From assembly GCF_016881405.1 (NCBI RefSeq), contig NZ_WOFE01000007.1, positions 62,001 through 126,000 on the forward strand: 64,000 nt of DNA. The letters are read 5' to 3'. Position 1 is the stretch's first letter. Every line of letters begins with the position of its first letter. The position numbers and the translations under genes were made by a program. Source of the DNA: Deefgea chitinilytica. Lineage in GTDB: Bacteria; Pseudomonadota; Gammaproteobacteria; Burkholderiales; Chitinibacteraceae. Shown piece by piece: positions 27,808-38,067 of this stretch. The notes under the pieces are model-generated. The model did not search any database, was not told the DNA's origin, and saw only the letters and a list, made by a program, of their open reading frames with translations.

Positions 27808-30126
27808 TTATTTTCTGGCGAGCGCGGCGAGTTTGCTGGCGGTTGCACTTGCGCTGAGATTGTCGTTGTGCCAGAACTCATAGACGACCTCAATCCATGC
27901 TTTCTTCAAATCATCCTGTACCGCCATATTATGCGCCCAAGATGGCACCAGGCTATTTTTGCTAGAGGCCTGCGTAAAGTCTTGCGCTGAGGCTTTGCCA
28001 TAGGCGTCGAGCTGGTTTAGATCGATATCAGTGCGGGCTGGAATACTGCCTTTGTGTTTGTTGTAGGCAATTTGTACTTCGGGCGTCATCAGCAGTGTGG
28101 CAAAGTCAGTTTGTGCTTTGAGCCGCGCGGCATCTTTTTGCTTGAAGAAAGTAAGTGTATCGGCAGCAAAGCTGTATTCACCATTTTGGGTTGGTGCCGC
28201 CCAGAATAGATAATCGGTATTAGCTTGTTTGCCTGCTGTATCAAATTCACCTTTGACCCAATCGCCCATTAATTGCATCGCTGCACGGCCGTTAATAATA
28301 TCGGCCGTAACCAAGTTCCATTCACGACCGACCGGATCGACGGAGCAAAACGGTTTAATTCGGCGGAACATTTCAAGGGCTTTGATAGTTTGGGCGCCAG
28401 AGAGGGCGGATTGATCAAGCTTACTAAATGCATTGATATAGTGATTGGCGCCACATACCCCAAGAGTTACCGCTTCAAATAAAGTTGCTACTTGCCATTT
28501 GACTTCACTATGCGCAATCGGTGTGATGTCAGCAGCTTGTAGACGTTCGCAAAGCTGAATAAATTCATCCCACGTGCTCGGTGCGCGAACTTGGTTGATC
28601 CGACGCATAATTGCCGCATTGACCCAAAGCACGTTGACGCGAGCAACGCCCAGCGGTACGGCAACATAATGTCCTTCGGCATGCATTTGGTCATCTAGGA
28701 CTTTGGGCAGAATTTGGTTCCACTGCTGTTCATGCGCGAGTGAATCTAGATTGGCAAAGATGTCTCGTCCGGTCCAATTTTGGATTTTGACGCCACCAAT
28801 CGCAACCGCGGTCGGTAGGTTGCCCGCTTCGACTGCTTTTTTCAGCATGCCGGGTACATCTTTACCGCTGTGACTATCGGACCAGTGGTGGTTAATTTTA
28901 TTCAAGCGCGCTTTGATGTCGGCGACGGCGCGAAAACCACTGGCAGCGAACCAGCCATGCAAGACTTCAATATCGCCGAGTTGAAATTTACCCACGGCCT
29001 CCATTAATTCGCGGGCACGACCATCTAATTGTTCTAATGCGCGCTTGGCTTGTTGTAATGCCGAATCACTGGATTGGCTCATATTGTTAATTTGTTCGAC
29101 TGAGCGCGCCATCGTCGTGCTGGCCGCGGTTTGCTCGCGAGTTGAATCGGCGATTTCTTTTACCACGGTCACAACGGTGGACATCCGATCGCCGATGGTG
29201 AGCATTTGCTGCCGAGCCTCTTCGGCGCGCTCGGCACTACCAGTAATGCGGCCTGCGGTGCTATTCATCGATGCAACGACATTTTGGGTTTCACGATCGA
29301 CCGTTTCGATGCGTTCGGTGATTTCAACCGTCGCACTGGCGCTGCGCTCAGCGAGTTTACGTACTTCATCAGCGACTACCGCAAAACCACGTCCTTGTTC
29401 ACCGGCTCGGGCGGCTTCGATGGCGGCATTCAGAGCGAGCAAATTAGTTTGCTGGGCAATGTCTTTAATGACGCTGACGATGGTGCCGATTTCTTGCGAG
29501 TGTTTACTCAGTGTATTCATGGTTTCGCCGAGTAATTGAAACGAGGCGGTCATTTGACCAACTTCATCGGCCACACCTTGCACGGCAGCTGCGCTGATAC
29601 TGGAAAGCCCTTGCGTTTCGCCGACGGTTTGGTCTACGTCATTGGCATTGTCCGCAATATGGGTGATGCTGACGGTGATTTCCTCGACTGCCGCGGCGGT
29701 GGCGGCAGCATAGTCCGATTGAGTGTGGCTGTCTTTGACTAATTGGCCGGTAACGGTAGTGAGTTCACGTAGTCCGAGCGAAAGACCTTCCATATCGCGC
29801 TGCACTTCACGGAAAGTTGCTTGCAGGTTTTGGCTGTATTGATTAAAGGCTTGGGCAATTTCACCAAACTCATCGTGGGAATCAATCGCAATTCGTGTAT
29901 TGAGGTCGCCACCGCTCGCTGCGAGACTTTGCATGGTGTTGCAAAGCCGCTTTAAAGGGCTCAGTTGGAAATGGACTGCAACAAACAACAGTCCTGCTGT
30001 GATCGGAATTCCGAGCAAGCAGGGCAACCACACCGAGCCTGAGTATTGAACGGCACTGATAATTGCGGCTAAGCAAACAATATTAATAGCAAGACAAATG
30101 GCCATTAAGCGCTGACTAACTGACAT
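27808..30126 (-). CDS. Chemoreceptor fused to a C-terminal sugar-binding-protein domain
   Basis: One uninterrupted 772-residue frame. Two membrane helices (about 8-28 and 33-53) are joined by a loop of only a few residues, so there is no periplasmic ligand domain. HAMP (about 54-106) and an MCP signalling domain (107-380) follow; the hairpin tip is [20 protein letters not shown] (228-247). From about 384 to the end the protein resembles family-1 extracellular solute-binding proteins of the GtsA glucose/mannose type: [66 protein letters not shown]. That domain has no signal peptide, and the topology predicts it is cytoplasmic. No ABC transporter genes are adjacent. The individual domains are clear; ligand and topology are inferred. 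Confidence 0.85.
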   Translation of the reverse strand: MSVSQRLMAICLAINIVCLAAIISAVQYSGSVWLPCLLGIPITAGLLFVAVHFQLSPLKRLCNTMQSLAASGGDLNTRIAIDSHDEFGEIAQAFNQYSQNLQATFREVQRDMEGLSLGLRELTTVTGQLVKDSHTQSDYAAATAAAVEEITVSITHIADNANDVDQTVGETQGLSSISAAAVQGVADEVGQMTASFQLLGETMNTLSKHSQEIGTIVSVIKDIAQQTNLLALNAAIEAARAGEQGRGFAVVADEVRKLAERSASATVEITERIETVDRETQNVVASMNSTAGRITGSAERAEEARQQMLTIGDRMSTVVTVVKEIADSTREQTAASTTMARSVEQINNMSQSSDSALQQAKRALEQLDGRARELMEAVGKFQLGDIEVLHGWFAASGFRAVADIKARLNKINHHWSDSHSGKDVPGMLKKAVEAGNLPTAVAIGGVKIQNWTGRDIFANLDSLAHEQQWNQILPKVLDDQMHAEGHYVAVPLGVARVNVLWVNAAIMRRINQVRAPSTWDEFIQLCERLQAADITPIAHSEVKWQVATLFEAVTLGVCGANHYINAFSKLDQSALSGAQTIKALEMFRRIKPFCSVDPVGREWNLVTADIINGRAAMQLMGDWVKGEFDTAGKQANTDYLFWAAPTQNGEYSFAADTLTFFKQKDAARLKAQTDFATLLMTPEVQIAYNKHKGSIPARTDIDLNQLDAYGKASAQDFTQASSKNSLVPSWAHNMAVQDDLKKAWIEVVYEFWHNDNLSASATASKLAALARK

Positions 30127-30411
30127 ACTTATCTCCTAACTCGCGCAGAATTACGACGCGCGTTAAAGCAGTGTGTGCAAAGGGTAAAAAAATATAGTTT
30201 TACTTAGTATCGTACATAACTAGGGATGCGCTGTAATTATTCGTCTTTTTTTTATCAATCTAAACACTTTGCCTTGTCTTTACTCCCACTCGAATACTTT
30301 TTGCAGTTAGACAGCTGCGTTGAATACATCGATATGAATGTTACGATGCCGTAGATTGGCTGGCGCAGGTATCATAGTGCTCTTATTCAGCGTTGTTGTA
30401 TTGAGGGTAGG

Positions 30412-31017
30412 ATGGCGATTAAGTTGATAGTGGGTTTGGGGAATCCCGGAGCAGAGTATGAAGCGACGCGGCACAATGCTGGGTTTTGGCTAGTTGATCA
30501 CTTGGCGAGGGATGGGCAAATTGTTTTGCGCCATGATAGTAAATTTCATGGTTTATGCGGCCGCGTCAAAATCGCCGGACAGGATGTTTGGTTGTTACAA
30601 CCGCAGACATTTATGAATCGCAGCGGGCTGGCGGTCGTGGCTTTGGCGCAGTTTTATAAAATATTGCCGGATGAAATATTGGTTGTACACGACGAATTGG
30701 ATATTGCTCCGGGCTTGGTGAAGCTGAAACAAGGCGGGGGTAACGGCGGGCACAATGGCTTGAAAGATATTCAAGCGCATTTATCAACACCGAGTTTTTG
30801 GCGTTTACGCTTAGGAATTGGTCATCCAGGTAATAAAAATGAAGTGGCTAATTTCGTACTGAAGCCGCCGCGCAAAGAAGAGCAAGAGTTGATTGATGAT
30901 GCGATTTTAAAATCGCTAGCGGTGTTGCCCAAGATTATTCAGGGTCAAACTGGACCTGCAATGAGTCTTTTGCATACGGATGAGTCCAAGAAGCGAGAGC
31001 ACAAGCCTGCACCTTAA
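30412..31017 (+). CDS. pth: Peptidyl-tRNA hydrolase
   Basis: Releases tRNA from prematurely dropped peptidyl-tRNA. At 201 residues the size is normal. Motifs: [20 protein letters not shown] with the catalytic His, PQTFMNRSG, and [11 protein letters not shown] with the conserved Asp; also [13 protein letters not shown]. The ATG follows GAGGGTAGG. In related genomes it sits next to rplY; here the receptor-fusion gene lies between them. The 285-bp gap upstream (30127-30411) shows no clear element. Confidence 0.97.
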   Translation: MAIKLIVGLGNPGAEYEATRHNAGFWLVDHLARDGQIVLRHDSKFHGLCGRVKIAGQDVWLLQPQTFMNRSGLAVVALAQFYKILPDEILVVHDELDIAPGLVKLKQGGGNGGHNGLKDIQAHLSTPSFWRLRLGIGHPGNKNEVANFVLKPPRKEEQELIDDAILKSLAVLPKIIQGQTGPAMSLLHTDESKKREHKPAP

Positions 31018-31084
31018 TTGTGTTATGTATTGCCTTGAAGTTATTGCTTCTTATTGCTCTGCTTTATATACCCTATGGATAGTT

Positions 31085-32170
31085 ATGAATGGTAAAGTGA
31101 TGCCAGTCAATTTGGTGACTGGATTTCTCGGAGTGGGTAAGACCACCGCTGTGATGAATTTATTAGCGCAAAAGCCTGCGGATGAGTATTGGGCGATTGT
31201 TGTGAATGAGTTTGGGGAAGTGGGGATCGATGGTGCAACGCTTTCCTCATTGGGTGAGGATTTGCAAGTGGCCGAAGTGCCCGGTGGGTGCATTTGCTGT
31301 ACAACGAGCCCGATGCTGCGTGTGACTTTGGGAAAGCTAGCACGCGGAAAACGCCCTGATCGCTTATTAATTGAGCCATCAGGCTTGGGGCATCCTGCGG
31401 GAATCATTGATTTATTGCGTGACCCAATGTTGGCTAGTGCTTTTGAGGTGTGCGCCGTCGTCACCTTGCTCGACCCACGTCACTTGGCTGACCAGCGTTA
31501 TACTTTGCATGAAACATGGCGTGATCAATTGCAGTTGGCTGATGTGTTGGTGATTAACAAATGTGATATTGCGGATGAAGCGCAAATTACCCATGCCGAA
31601 GCGATGGGCAGAGCATTTTTTCCGCCCAAATTAGCGATGGTACGCAGTGTAAAGGGGCAATTCTCACCTGAGCTTTTGGATTTAGAACTACACCCTGAAC
31701 GTTGGCCCGATGCATTAGAAAACTCGCATTTGCAAGGGGCTCAGTATGGCGCTTACTCGCCTGCTCTTAATTACCCTAGCAAGTTAAAGAGCGGAGCTGC
31801 AAAAGCATCGCTTGAGCCTAAGGTGTGGCCGATTTGCAAAACGCAGTCGAGTTTGGGTTCGCACAGTTGTGGTTGGATTTTTGCACCCGATGCATTGTTT
31901 AGCAGTAGCAAAGTGGCGGATTTATTTACTGCGCTGTCGAATCCTACCATGTTGGGGTTGCAGGGATTGACGCGCGGCAAGGGGATTTTTAATACTGAGC
32001 GAGATTGGTATCGCTTTGATTGGGTGGATGGCATGAGTAGCGCAGCGCCAACCGCATATCGACGCGATAGTCGTTTTGAAGTGATTGTTGAGAGCGAACA
32101 AGCGCCTGATTGGTCCTTATTGACTGAGGCGTTAATGGCGACGTTAATTAACTCGCCAGTGCTGACCTAA
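31085..32170 (+). CDS. G3E family GTPase (COG0523, CobW-like)
   Basis: A metal-chaperone-type P-loop GTPase of 361 residues from ATG 31085; ATG 31100 is also possible. The P-loop is GFLGVGKTT, the Walker B/E motif is in VNEFGEVGIDG, and the metal-binding CxCC is in GGCICCTTSP. G4 is INKCD. The C-terminal half is the CobW-C type region. Such proteins deliver zinc, cobalt or another metal to a client; the client cannot be named. The 3' end overlaps the convergent gene at 32148 by 23 bp. Confidence 0.88.
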   Translation: MNGKVMPVNLVTGFLGVGKTTAVMNLLAQKPADEYWAIVVNEFGEVGIDGATLSSLGEDLQVAEVPGGCICCTTSPMLRVTLGKLARGKRPDRLLIEPSGLGHPAGIIDLLRDPMLASAFEVCAVVTLLDPRHLADQRYTLHETWRDQLQLADVLVINKCDIADEAQITHAEAMGRAFFPPKLAMVRSVKGQFSPELLDLELHPERWPDALENSHLQGAQYGAYSPALNYPSKLKSGAAKASLEPKVWPICKTQSSLGSHSCGWIFAPDALFSSSKVADLFTALSNPTMLGLQGLTRGKGIFNTERDWYRFDWVDGMSSAAPTAYRRDSRFEVIVESEQAPDWSLLTEALMATLINSPVLT

Positions 32171-32684
32171 TTTGAAACATATACGCATCGACCATATCGC
32201 CGTGCCCAGCGTCGCGCATTGCTTTTTGCCAGCGGTCGATGCAGAAATTCATGTCTTCTGCGCTGCTCATGACATCAAACACATCGCTGAGCATAAATTC
32301 CAATTTATTCGATAAGTACGCTTGATCTGTCATTGCCATAATCCGGCGGACTTTATTGCGCGCACTCGCGCTGGGTAGCGTTTGAGCTTGATTGAGCACT
32401 GGGCTGGCTGTTGCTGCGGCTGGCGTAGTCGCTGTGCTAGGTCGAGCGACAGGTGGGCGCAGATCATCTGCGCCAGTGTTTACGATTAATTGCAATTCCA
32501 TCAATTGCAGCAGCTGCTTTGTTAACTCTTCTGGATCGGGTTGTAGCCCAAGTAAGTCATCAAAGCGTTTATGCCCATCAATCATGATGAGGATTTGGCG
32601 CAGGCGAATTGGAAATCCGGCGCTGCGGCTTTGGACTTCTCGCAGACCGGCTTCGGTTTTGCTAAAGATGGTATTGGTATTCAT
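32148..32684 (-). CDS. Conserved hypothetical protein, paralogue of 32784-33263
   Basis: A 178-residue soluble protein from ATG 32684. The N-terminal unit is IFSKTEAGLREVQSRSAGF followed by RLRQILIMIDGH; a Pro/Ala/Thr-rich linker joins it to a helical C-terminal unit ending in YMFQIRSALAS. The next gene upstream has the same three-part layout (F-x-K-T-x-A-G, S-R-S-A, R-x-R-Q-x-L-I-x-I-D-G, QIRxxLAS), so they are tandem duplicates that have diverged. No function is known. I recognise the N-terminal unit as recurrent in betaproteobacterial unknowns only. Confidence 0.75.
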   Translation of the reverse strand: MNTNTIFSKTEAGLREVQSRSAGFPIRLRQILIMIDGHKRFDDLLGLQPDPEELTKQLLQLMELQLIVNTGADDLRPPVARPSTATTPAAATASPVLNQAQTLPSASARNKVRRIMAMTDQAYLSNKLEFMLSDVFDVMSSAEDMNFCIDRWQKAMRDAGHGDMVDAYMFQIRSALAS

Positions 32685-32783
32685 AAGCAATCTCAGAGCT
32701 TCTTTGCCGCAGCGTATATTAAAATAAGCGTTTTATAATATCGGGGTTATACCTTGTTGAATGTAAAGAAATATTGCAGTGCA

Positions 32784-33263
32784 CTATGGTTTTGAGGCAA
32801 GGAGCAAGCGAATTTGTGTGAGTTGCTGCTCTGCGTAGCGCATTTTTCCTTGGTTTAGTAATTCTTCGTACCACTTCGCAATCAGTTGTTCTAGCTCTTG
32901 TCGGGTTTTTGCCTGATCGAAATCAGATTGGAGTGTTGTTGTAAAATCACCACCTAAATACAGCATATTGCCTTGTTGTAATATGCTTCTGATCTCGGCG
33001 AGGGCTGCTGGATTGGGTAGGGGCTGATTGGCGGTTAGATCTTGAATCACCGGGGCGTCGTGCTGCGTAATCAGTCCAGCCGCTTCTAATTTCTCAAGAC
33101 GAAGCAGAAGATCTGCTAACGGCATCAATTTGCTTAGAGCTTCGACGCTCATTTGGCCATCAATCACGATTAATAGTTGTCGTTCACGAAAGCTCAAATT
33201 CGCGCTTCGGCTTGAGATTTCTTGTTGCCCAGCTGCCGTTTTTTCGTAGAAAGCATGTGCCAT
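32784..33263 (-). CDS. Conserved hypothetical protein, paralogue of 32148-32684
   Basis: A 159-residue soluble protein, with GAGG well placed before ATG 33263. The N-terminus FYEKTAAGQQEISSRSANL and RERQLLIVIDGQMS matches the downstream neighbour; the C-terminus is QLTQIRLLLASKP. The middle LEKLEAAGLITQ may be a winged-helix-like element. The two genes are 99 bp apart on the same strand. The function is unknown. Confidence 0.75.
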   Translation of the reverse strand: MAHAFYEKTAAGQQEISSRSANLSFRERQLLIVIDGQMSVEALSKLMPLADLLLRLEKLEAAGLITQHDAPVIQDLTANQPLPNPAALAEIRSILQQGNMLYLGGDFTTTLQSDFDQAKTRQELEQLIAKWYEELLNQGKMRYAEQQLTQIRLLLASKP

Positions 33264-33320
33264 GATGACCTCGATTAAGCGTTTAGCTTAATTCAAGACC
33301 TTGCTGAATGTACAAGGTGG

Positions 33321-33356
33321 AAAAAAAGCCGCTCAATAAGATGAGCGGCTTTTTTG
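33321..33356 (-). terminator. Terminator of the ccsA-resB operon
   Basis: AAAAAGCCGCTC and GAGCGGCTTTTTT around an AATAAGAT loop, 16 bp beyond the ccsA stop. The T/A tracts on both sides make it workable in either direction. Confidence 0.88.
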
Positions 33357-33371
33357 GTTTCAGGCTGCAGT

Positions 33372-34505
33372 TTATAACCCGCCATAAGAATGAAGGCCAG
33401 ATAAAAACATATTCACGCCAATAAAGGCAAATGTCGTGACAAATAAGCCAATAACCGCCCACCAGGCGAGCACGTCACCACGCCAGCCTTTGATGAGTCG
33501 AACGTGCAACCACGCGGCATAGTTGAGCCACACAATCAGCGCCCAAGTTTCTTTTGGATCCCAGCTCCAATAGCCACCCCAAGCATCTGCCGCCCACATC
33601 GCACCGAGCACGGTCGCAATCGTGAAGAACAAAAAGCCGACGGCGATGGCCTTGTACATCACTTCACCGAGCGTATCGTAGCTTGGTAGTTTATCGCGCA
33701 AAATACCACGAGCAGATAAGAGCTGTGCCATGCCAAGCATCGCGGCAATCGCAAAGCTACCATAACCAACAAAATTGGCTGGCACATGAATTTTCATCCA
33801 CCATGATTGCAGAGCTGGAATTAAAGGTTGGATTTCATGGGCTTGTCGATCCAGTGAATACCACAGAATAAAGCCCACTGCGGCGGAGATCACCAGCAGC
33901 ACAAAAGCGCCCATGCTTTTAGCTGCAAATTTGGCTTCATAATACAAATACATTAATGCGGTGATCAGGCAGAACAAGATAAATACTTCATACAAATTCG
34001 ATACTGGAATGTGTCCCACATCAGCACCGATGAGGTAGCTTTCATACCAGCGCACCAATTTTGAAATCATTGCTGCGCTAGCCGCAGCCCAGGTCAGACC
34101 GCTTGCTATGCTCAGTGCGGTGTTGGATTTACGCAGTAAACCCACCCAGTACATGATGGTGGCAAGGAAAAACAGCACACTCATCCACAGCACTGCCGAT
34201 TGGCTGGCCAGCACATACTTGAGCCAAAAAGCAGTTTGGCCTCGGCTTAAATCGCCGTCGTATAAATTGATCGCGACCAAAGAGAGTGCCGCGCAAACCG
34301 GGAAAAAAATGCGCATCGCTGGCCAAAACCAGCCAAACCAAATCAGCCCTGCCACGCTGCCGAGCAAGATGCCTTGTTCGTAGTAATCAAGGTAGTTGTG
34401 ATATTTTTGCCACGCGATGAGGGCGGAGCCGCAAATCACAATGCTAAACAGCAGGTCGATCCAGTTAAAGCGGCGGTTTTTTAAGCTCAAGGTATTCATT
34501 TTCAC
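33372..34505 (-). CDS. ccsA: System II cytochrome c biogenesis protein CcsA/ResC (also named CcsB)
   Basis: Polytopic inner-membrane protein that with ResB carries haem to the periplasm and ligates it to apocytochrome c. The 377-residue product has about eight helices and the tryptophan-rich haem-binding motif WGGYWSWDPKETWALIVW near residue 310. Conserved periplasmic histidines are in KIHVPANFVGYG and near the C-terminus in WLHVRLIKGWRG. The start is uncertain: GTG 34505 or ATG 34499, five to eleven bases after the resB stop. The naming of CcsA and CcsB is swapped between databases. Confidence 0.9.
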   Translation of the reverse strand: MKMNTLSLKNRRFNWIDLLFSIVICGSALIAWQKYHNYLDYYEQGILLGSVAGLIWFGWFWPAMRIFFPVCAALSLVAINLYDGDLSRGQTAFWLKYVLASQSAVLWMSVLFFLATIMYWVGLLRKSNTALSIASGLTWAAASAAMISKLVRWYESYLIGADVGHIPVSNLYEVFILFCLITALMYLYYEAKFAAKSMGAFVLLVISAAVGFILWYSLDRQAHEIQPLIPALQSWWMKIHVPANFVGYGSFAIAAMLGMAQLLSARGILRDKLPSYDTLGEVMYKAIAVGFLFFTIATVLGAMWAADAWGGYWSWDPKETWALIVWLNYAAWLHVRLIKGWRGDVLAWWAVIGLFVTTFAFIGVNMFLSGLHSYGGL

Positions 34506-34510
34506 GTAGC

Positions 34511-36535
34511 TCAGTGTGTTGACTGGGTGGTGGAGGTGAGTGCTGCAATATGGGCGGCAAATTCGCGATCTAAGTCCGCCGTTTTGCGGTTGCTACTCAT
34601 CGCAATCAGGGTGTTGCTTGGGCTAATTCGAACCCACAAACGATTTTCTCGAATGTAAAACATGCAGAAAATGCCGATGATTAGCAGTAAAGAACCAAGG
34701 TAGACCACATTCTTGCCTGGTGAACGTGTCAGCTGAAAGCCGCTGGATTTGACTTCATTAAATCCATTTAGGGTCAGCAAGGTCGGCGAGCCGTAATCAA
34801 AAAGGCTGCTGGTTGCGACTAAGCTATCCATCAGGAAGCGATATTGTGCTTCGCTGACTGCAATTGGCGGCAAGCCCGCTTGTTCTTGTGCGACATCCAT
34901 CGTGTCAATTGCAGCGCTTTGTAATACTTTCAAATAAGTTTGTGCCACGGTTTGCCGTTGTTCTTTTGGCACTTTTTCATTTAAAAAGCGTTCAATCGCA
35001 GGAAAGCCGCCTTGGCTAAATTGGGTTAATACGCCTTGGGTGATGTCTGCAAATTGTGCCTCACCCGCTTTGGAGACGCCACCTGCTGCGAGCGCTTTTG
35101 CCGCTGTTCGTTTGGCAATCTCTGCGTGCAGTTCAGGATTTAGCAGTGCTGATCTAAAACGCATATAGTGATCAAGGCGCATATCTTCATCAAGGGGTAT
35201 ACGTGTGAATCTAAACGGAGCTGAAACTTCTCGACGCATACCTGTTAGAAAATAACTTGCATCAGCCACTGTGAATGGCTGCATATAATTTTGGTATTCA
35301 ACGGCTTGCCCGGTGTTATCACGGATTTTGAACTGAATCGTTGGGCCGAGGTTACGTAAGTTTTTATCGCTTTTGACCGATTGCGCTGAGGCCAGTGCTG
35401 TTTGAAATTGATTAACCGCTACGGTCGAAGTGTCTTCCGTTGGTTTGGCTAGGGTTTCAATATTGAATGGACGCAGGTCACCGATTTCCAAGCGGAATTG
35501 CTCTTTGCCAATCTCGAGTGCCAGTTCGCTTTGTGATTGTGCTTTTAATTGAGATTGTTGGTGGGTGTTGAGATTCCATTGGATAAAGTCGAGTCCCGAA
35601 CCGCCGTCACCAAAGCTTGCTTGATAAATCGCGATGCCATCAACAATCAAAGGATGATTTACTTTGACGGTGCCGCTTTGTCTTAATTCGCCCGTTTTCA
35701 GATCGAGTACATCAACATCGCTGGCAAATAGTTTGGGCATGCCCGTTGAATAATGCTCGATATGGAATTTTTTTAGTTTGAGGATAAATGGCAGCTCTTG
35801 CACAAAGTAGCCATTGCCGGAATTTAAAAAAATCACGCTGGCGGAGCTGCCTTCGCTCAAGTTGACATTGCCACGAAACGAAAGGTTGTTCGAAGCAAGG
35901 CGAGACTGCTCTGGGATTTGGCTTTGTGGAATATTACGCGTTTCAGAGGTTTTAATCTTGAGCATTTCCATGACTTTGAGTGGCAAGTTACCATCCATCA
36001 AGCCACCAATACAAATCACGACAATTGCCGAATGCGTAAATAAATAGCCAAGCCGCTGCCAGCTCCCTTTTTTTGCGGCAACGAGGGTGGCGTCGCCATC
36101 AGCCCGCACGCGATAGCGGTAGCCGTGTTCAGTTAGATGGGCAAGAACTTGGCTTTGTTCTAATGGCGTATCCGTTTCGTGATGATGCGACATCAGGCGT
36201 AGCGAGTTTTGGCTGGCTTTTTCGCGGTAGCTGCGAATTTCGCGCATCAAGCCGGGGAAGTGTCGCCAAATGCACAAGCAAGTAGAGAAGACTAAAAACG
36301 CCAGAATGACTAAAAACCACCCCGAATGGTAAACATCAAACAAGCCGAGCGGCTCAAAAATAGCAAACCAAAAATCACCAAATTCAACGCGGTAATTCAC
36401 ATAAGGTTCATTTTGTTTGAGTACTGTGCCAATAATTGAAGCAATCGCCAGAATGGTCAGTAAGCTAATGGCAAAGCGCATGGACGATAGTAAATCGAAC
36501 AGCGCACGACGAAATGTGGTGGTTTTTTGTGTCAT
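34511..36535 (-). CDS. resB: System II cytochrome c biogenesis protein ResB/Ccs1
   Basis: Partner of CcsA in haem delivery. The 674-residue protein has three N-terminal membrane helices (about 20-40, 75-95, 165-185), a large periplasmic domain and a fourth helix near 617-637 (VVYLGSLLLIIGIFCMFYI). The N-terminal segment SSMRFAISLLTILAIASIIG and the motif FWFAIFEPLGLFDVYHSGWF are family-typical. It lies between the cytochrome c4 gene and ccsA on the same strand, matching the order in Neisseria. Confidence 0.93.
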   Translation of the reverse strand: MTQKTTTFRRALFDLLSSMRFAISLLTILAIASIIGTVLKQNEPYVNYRVEFGDFWFAIFEPLGLFDVYHSGWFLVILAFLVFSTCLCIWRHFPGLMREIRSYREKASQNSLRLMSHHHETDTPLEQSQVLAHLTEHGYRYRVRADGDATLVAAKKGSWQRLGYLFTHSAIVVICIGGLMDGNLPLKVMEMLKIKTSETRNIPQSQIPEQSRLASNNLSFRGNVNLSEGSSASVIFLNSGNGYFVQELPFILKLKKFHIEHYSTGMPKLFASDVDVLDLKTGELRQSGTVKVNHPLIVDGIAIYQASFGDGGSGLDFIQWNLNTHQQSQLKAQSQSELALEIGKEQFRLEIGDLRPFNIETLAKPTEDTSTVAVNQFQTALASAQSVKSDKNLRNLGPTIQFKIRDNTGQAVEYQNYMQPFTVADASYFLTGMRREVSAPFRFTRIPLDEDMRLDHYMRFRSALLNPELHAEIAKRTAAKALAAGGVSKAGEAQFADITQGVLTQFSQGGFPAIERFLNEKVPKEQRQTVAQTYLKVLQSAAIDTMDVAQEQAGLPPIAVSEAQYRFLMDSLVATSSLFDYGSPTLLTLNGFNEVKSSGFQLTRSPGKNVVYLGSLLLIIGIFCMFYIRENRLWVRISPSNTLIAMSSNRKTADLDREFAAHIAALTSTTQSTH

Positions 36536-36544
36536 TGTAAAATC

Positions 36545-36571
36545 AAAAAAGGGGCGAATCGCCCCCTTTAG
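36545..36571 (-). terminator. Terminator of the cytochrome c4 gene
   Basis: A GGGGCG/CGCCCC stem with an AAT loop; on the minus strand it is followed by TTTTTTGATT. It lies between cytochrome c4 and resB, so the c4 gene is probably expressed partly on its own. Confidence 0.75.
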
Positions 36572-36604
36572 TACGCGAAAGCCGGAATGAGTTCCGGACT
36601 ACGC

Positions 36605-37219
36605 TTAGTGAATCGATTGAATGAATTCAGCAACCGCTTTAATTTCTGCATCAGACAATTTAGCGGCGATTTCAGTCATAGGTAAATTATTGGTGCGCTC
36701 GCCATCACGGAAAGCTTTCAACTGTGCAATGGTATATGCACTATGTTGACCGCTCACGAGAGGATATTGTGATGGAATCCCCGCGCCCGCTGGGCCATGA
36801 CAGGCCATACAGGCAGGAACACTCTTCGCTGCAATGCCGCCACGATAGATTTTTTTGCCAGCTTCAATCAACGCCTTATCAGATGCACCGCGTTGTTTAG
36901 GTTTTTGCTGGCTAAAATAAGCCGCAACATTAGCCATATCTGCATCGGATAATGGCGTTGCCATGCCGAGCATGATTGGATTTTTACGTTTTTGGCTTTT
37001 GAATTCTTGTAACTGTTTGATGATATAGTCTGGGTGTTGTCCCGCAAGGCTTGGATTAGCGCTGGCAGCACTATTACCGTCTGCGCCGTGACATGCTGCG
37101 CAAACTTGTTCTGCGATGACCTTGCCTTTGCTCGGATCGCCTTTCAGGTTAGCCGCGTAAACGGCTGGTGACATCATCAAAAGTGCTGCAATGCTCACTG
37201 CAACAGACATGCTGCGCAT
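36605..37219 (-). CDS. Di-haem cytochrome c4
   Basis: Periplasmic electron carrier with two haems. The start is ATG 37219 (GGGAG seven bases upstream); the 204-residue product has the signal peptide MRSMSVAVSIAALLMMSPAVYA. It has two CxxCH sites, CAACHG and CMACHG, in two homologous halves. Each half ends with a conserved Met/Pro region (KNPIMLGMATPL, NLPMTEIAAKL). Cytochrome c4 commonly feeds a cytochrome c oxidase. It diverges from engB with a 109-bp shared region. Confidence 0.9.
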   Translation of the reverse strand: MRSMSVAVSIAALLMMSPAVYAANLKGDPSKGKVIAEQVCAACHGADGNSAASANPSLAGQHPDYIIKQLQEFKSQKRKNPIMLGMATPLSDADMANVAAYFSQQKPKQRGASDKALIEAGKKIYRGGIAAKSVPACMACHGPAGAGIPSQYPLVSGQHSAYTIAQLKAFRDGERTNNLPMTEIAAKLSDAEIKAVAEFIQSIH

Positions 37220-37328
37220 ATATCCGCTCCCGTATGTGGAGAACGTCGGTCTAAGGTGCCGACGATAATCATGTAAATACTGGTATTCTATAGCAAGACT
37301 CCGATACAAACCACAATGGCACCTACAG

Positions 37329-37967
37329 ATGTCCCTATTTCAAGGTTTACAGTTCCTCACAACTGTTAATGATTTAAAAACTTTACCGCATGAAGGCTTA
37401 GAAGTTGCCTTTGCTGGGCGTTCTAATGCGGGTAAATCAAGTGCAATCAATACGCTGGCGAATGTGACTCGTTTGGCTTATGTCTCTAAGACTCCGGGGC
37501 GAACGCAGCACATCAATTATTTTGATTTTGGTAATGAGCGGCGACTAGTTGATTTGCCAGGATACGGTTATGCAGAGGTTCCAGAACGAGTGCGCAAACA
37601 CTGGCAAGGCTTATTGGCACAGTATTTGTCGCATCGTGATAATTTAATTGGTTTGGTGCTAATTATGGACAGTCGACGCCCATTAACAGAACTAGATCGA
37701 AATATGCTGGCGTGGTTTAGGCCAACTGGAAAGCCAATTCATTGTGTATTGACCAAGTCTGATAAATTAAACAATCAAGAAAAAGTGTTGGCATTACGTA
37801 CAGTGAAGGCAGAATTTGCTGACGATGCGATGATTACAGTGCAGCTGTTTTCTAGCCTAAAAAAACAAGGTGTCGATGAGGTCGAGCGGGTGGTGGGAAG
37901 TTGGTTTGCGGCATCGCAAGAGCCACAATCCCTTGCTGAACCGACGGGCGGTGATTCAATTTCTTGA
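37329..37967 (+). CDS. engB: Ribosome biogenesis GTPase EngB/YsxC
   Basis: Essential GTPase for large-subunit assembly; also linked to cell division. The 212 residues start [12 protein letters not shown]1 is [11 protein letters not shown]2/G3 are TPGRTQ and [12 protein letters not shown]4 is TKSDKL, and G5 is FSSLKKQG. Divergent transcription from cytochrome c4 is conserved in Neisseriales. Confidence 0.96.
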   Translation: MSLFQGLQFLTTVNDLKTLPHEGLEVAFAGRSNAGKSSAINTLANVTRLAYVSKTPGRTQHINYFDFGNERRLVDLPGYGYAEVPERVRKHWQGLLAQYLSHRDNLIGLVLIMDSRRPLTELDRNMLAWFRPTGKPIHCVLTKSDKLNNQEKVLALRTVKAEFADDAMITVQLFSSLKKQGVDEVERVVGSWFAASQEPQSLAEPTGGDSIS

Positions 37968-38067
37968 TGTTTCAGGAAGAAAAACTATCTTAATCAAAGG
38001 TGCGCCCCTGCACCTCCCGCTTTTCCTCCCTGAGCGGGGCTTCGTATCATCGAAGCGCTCTATATAG

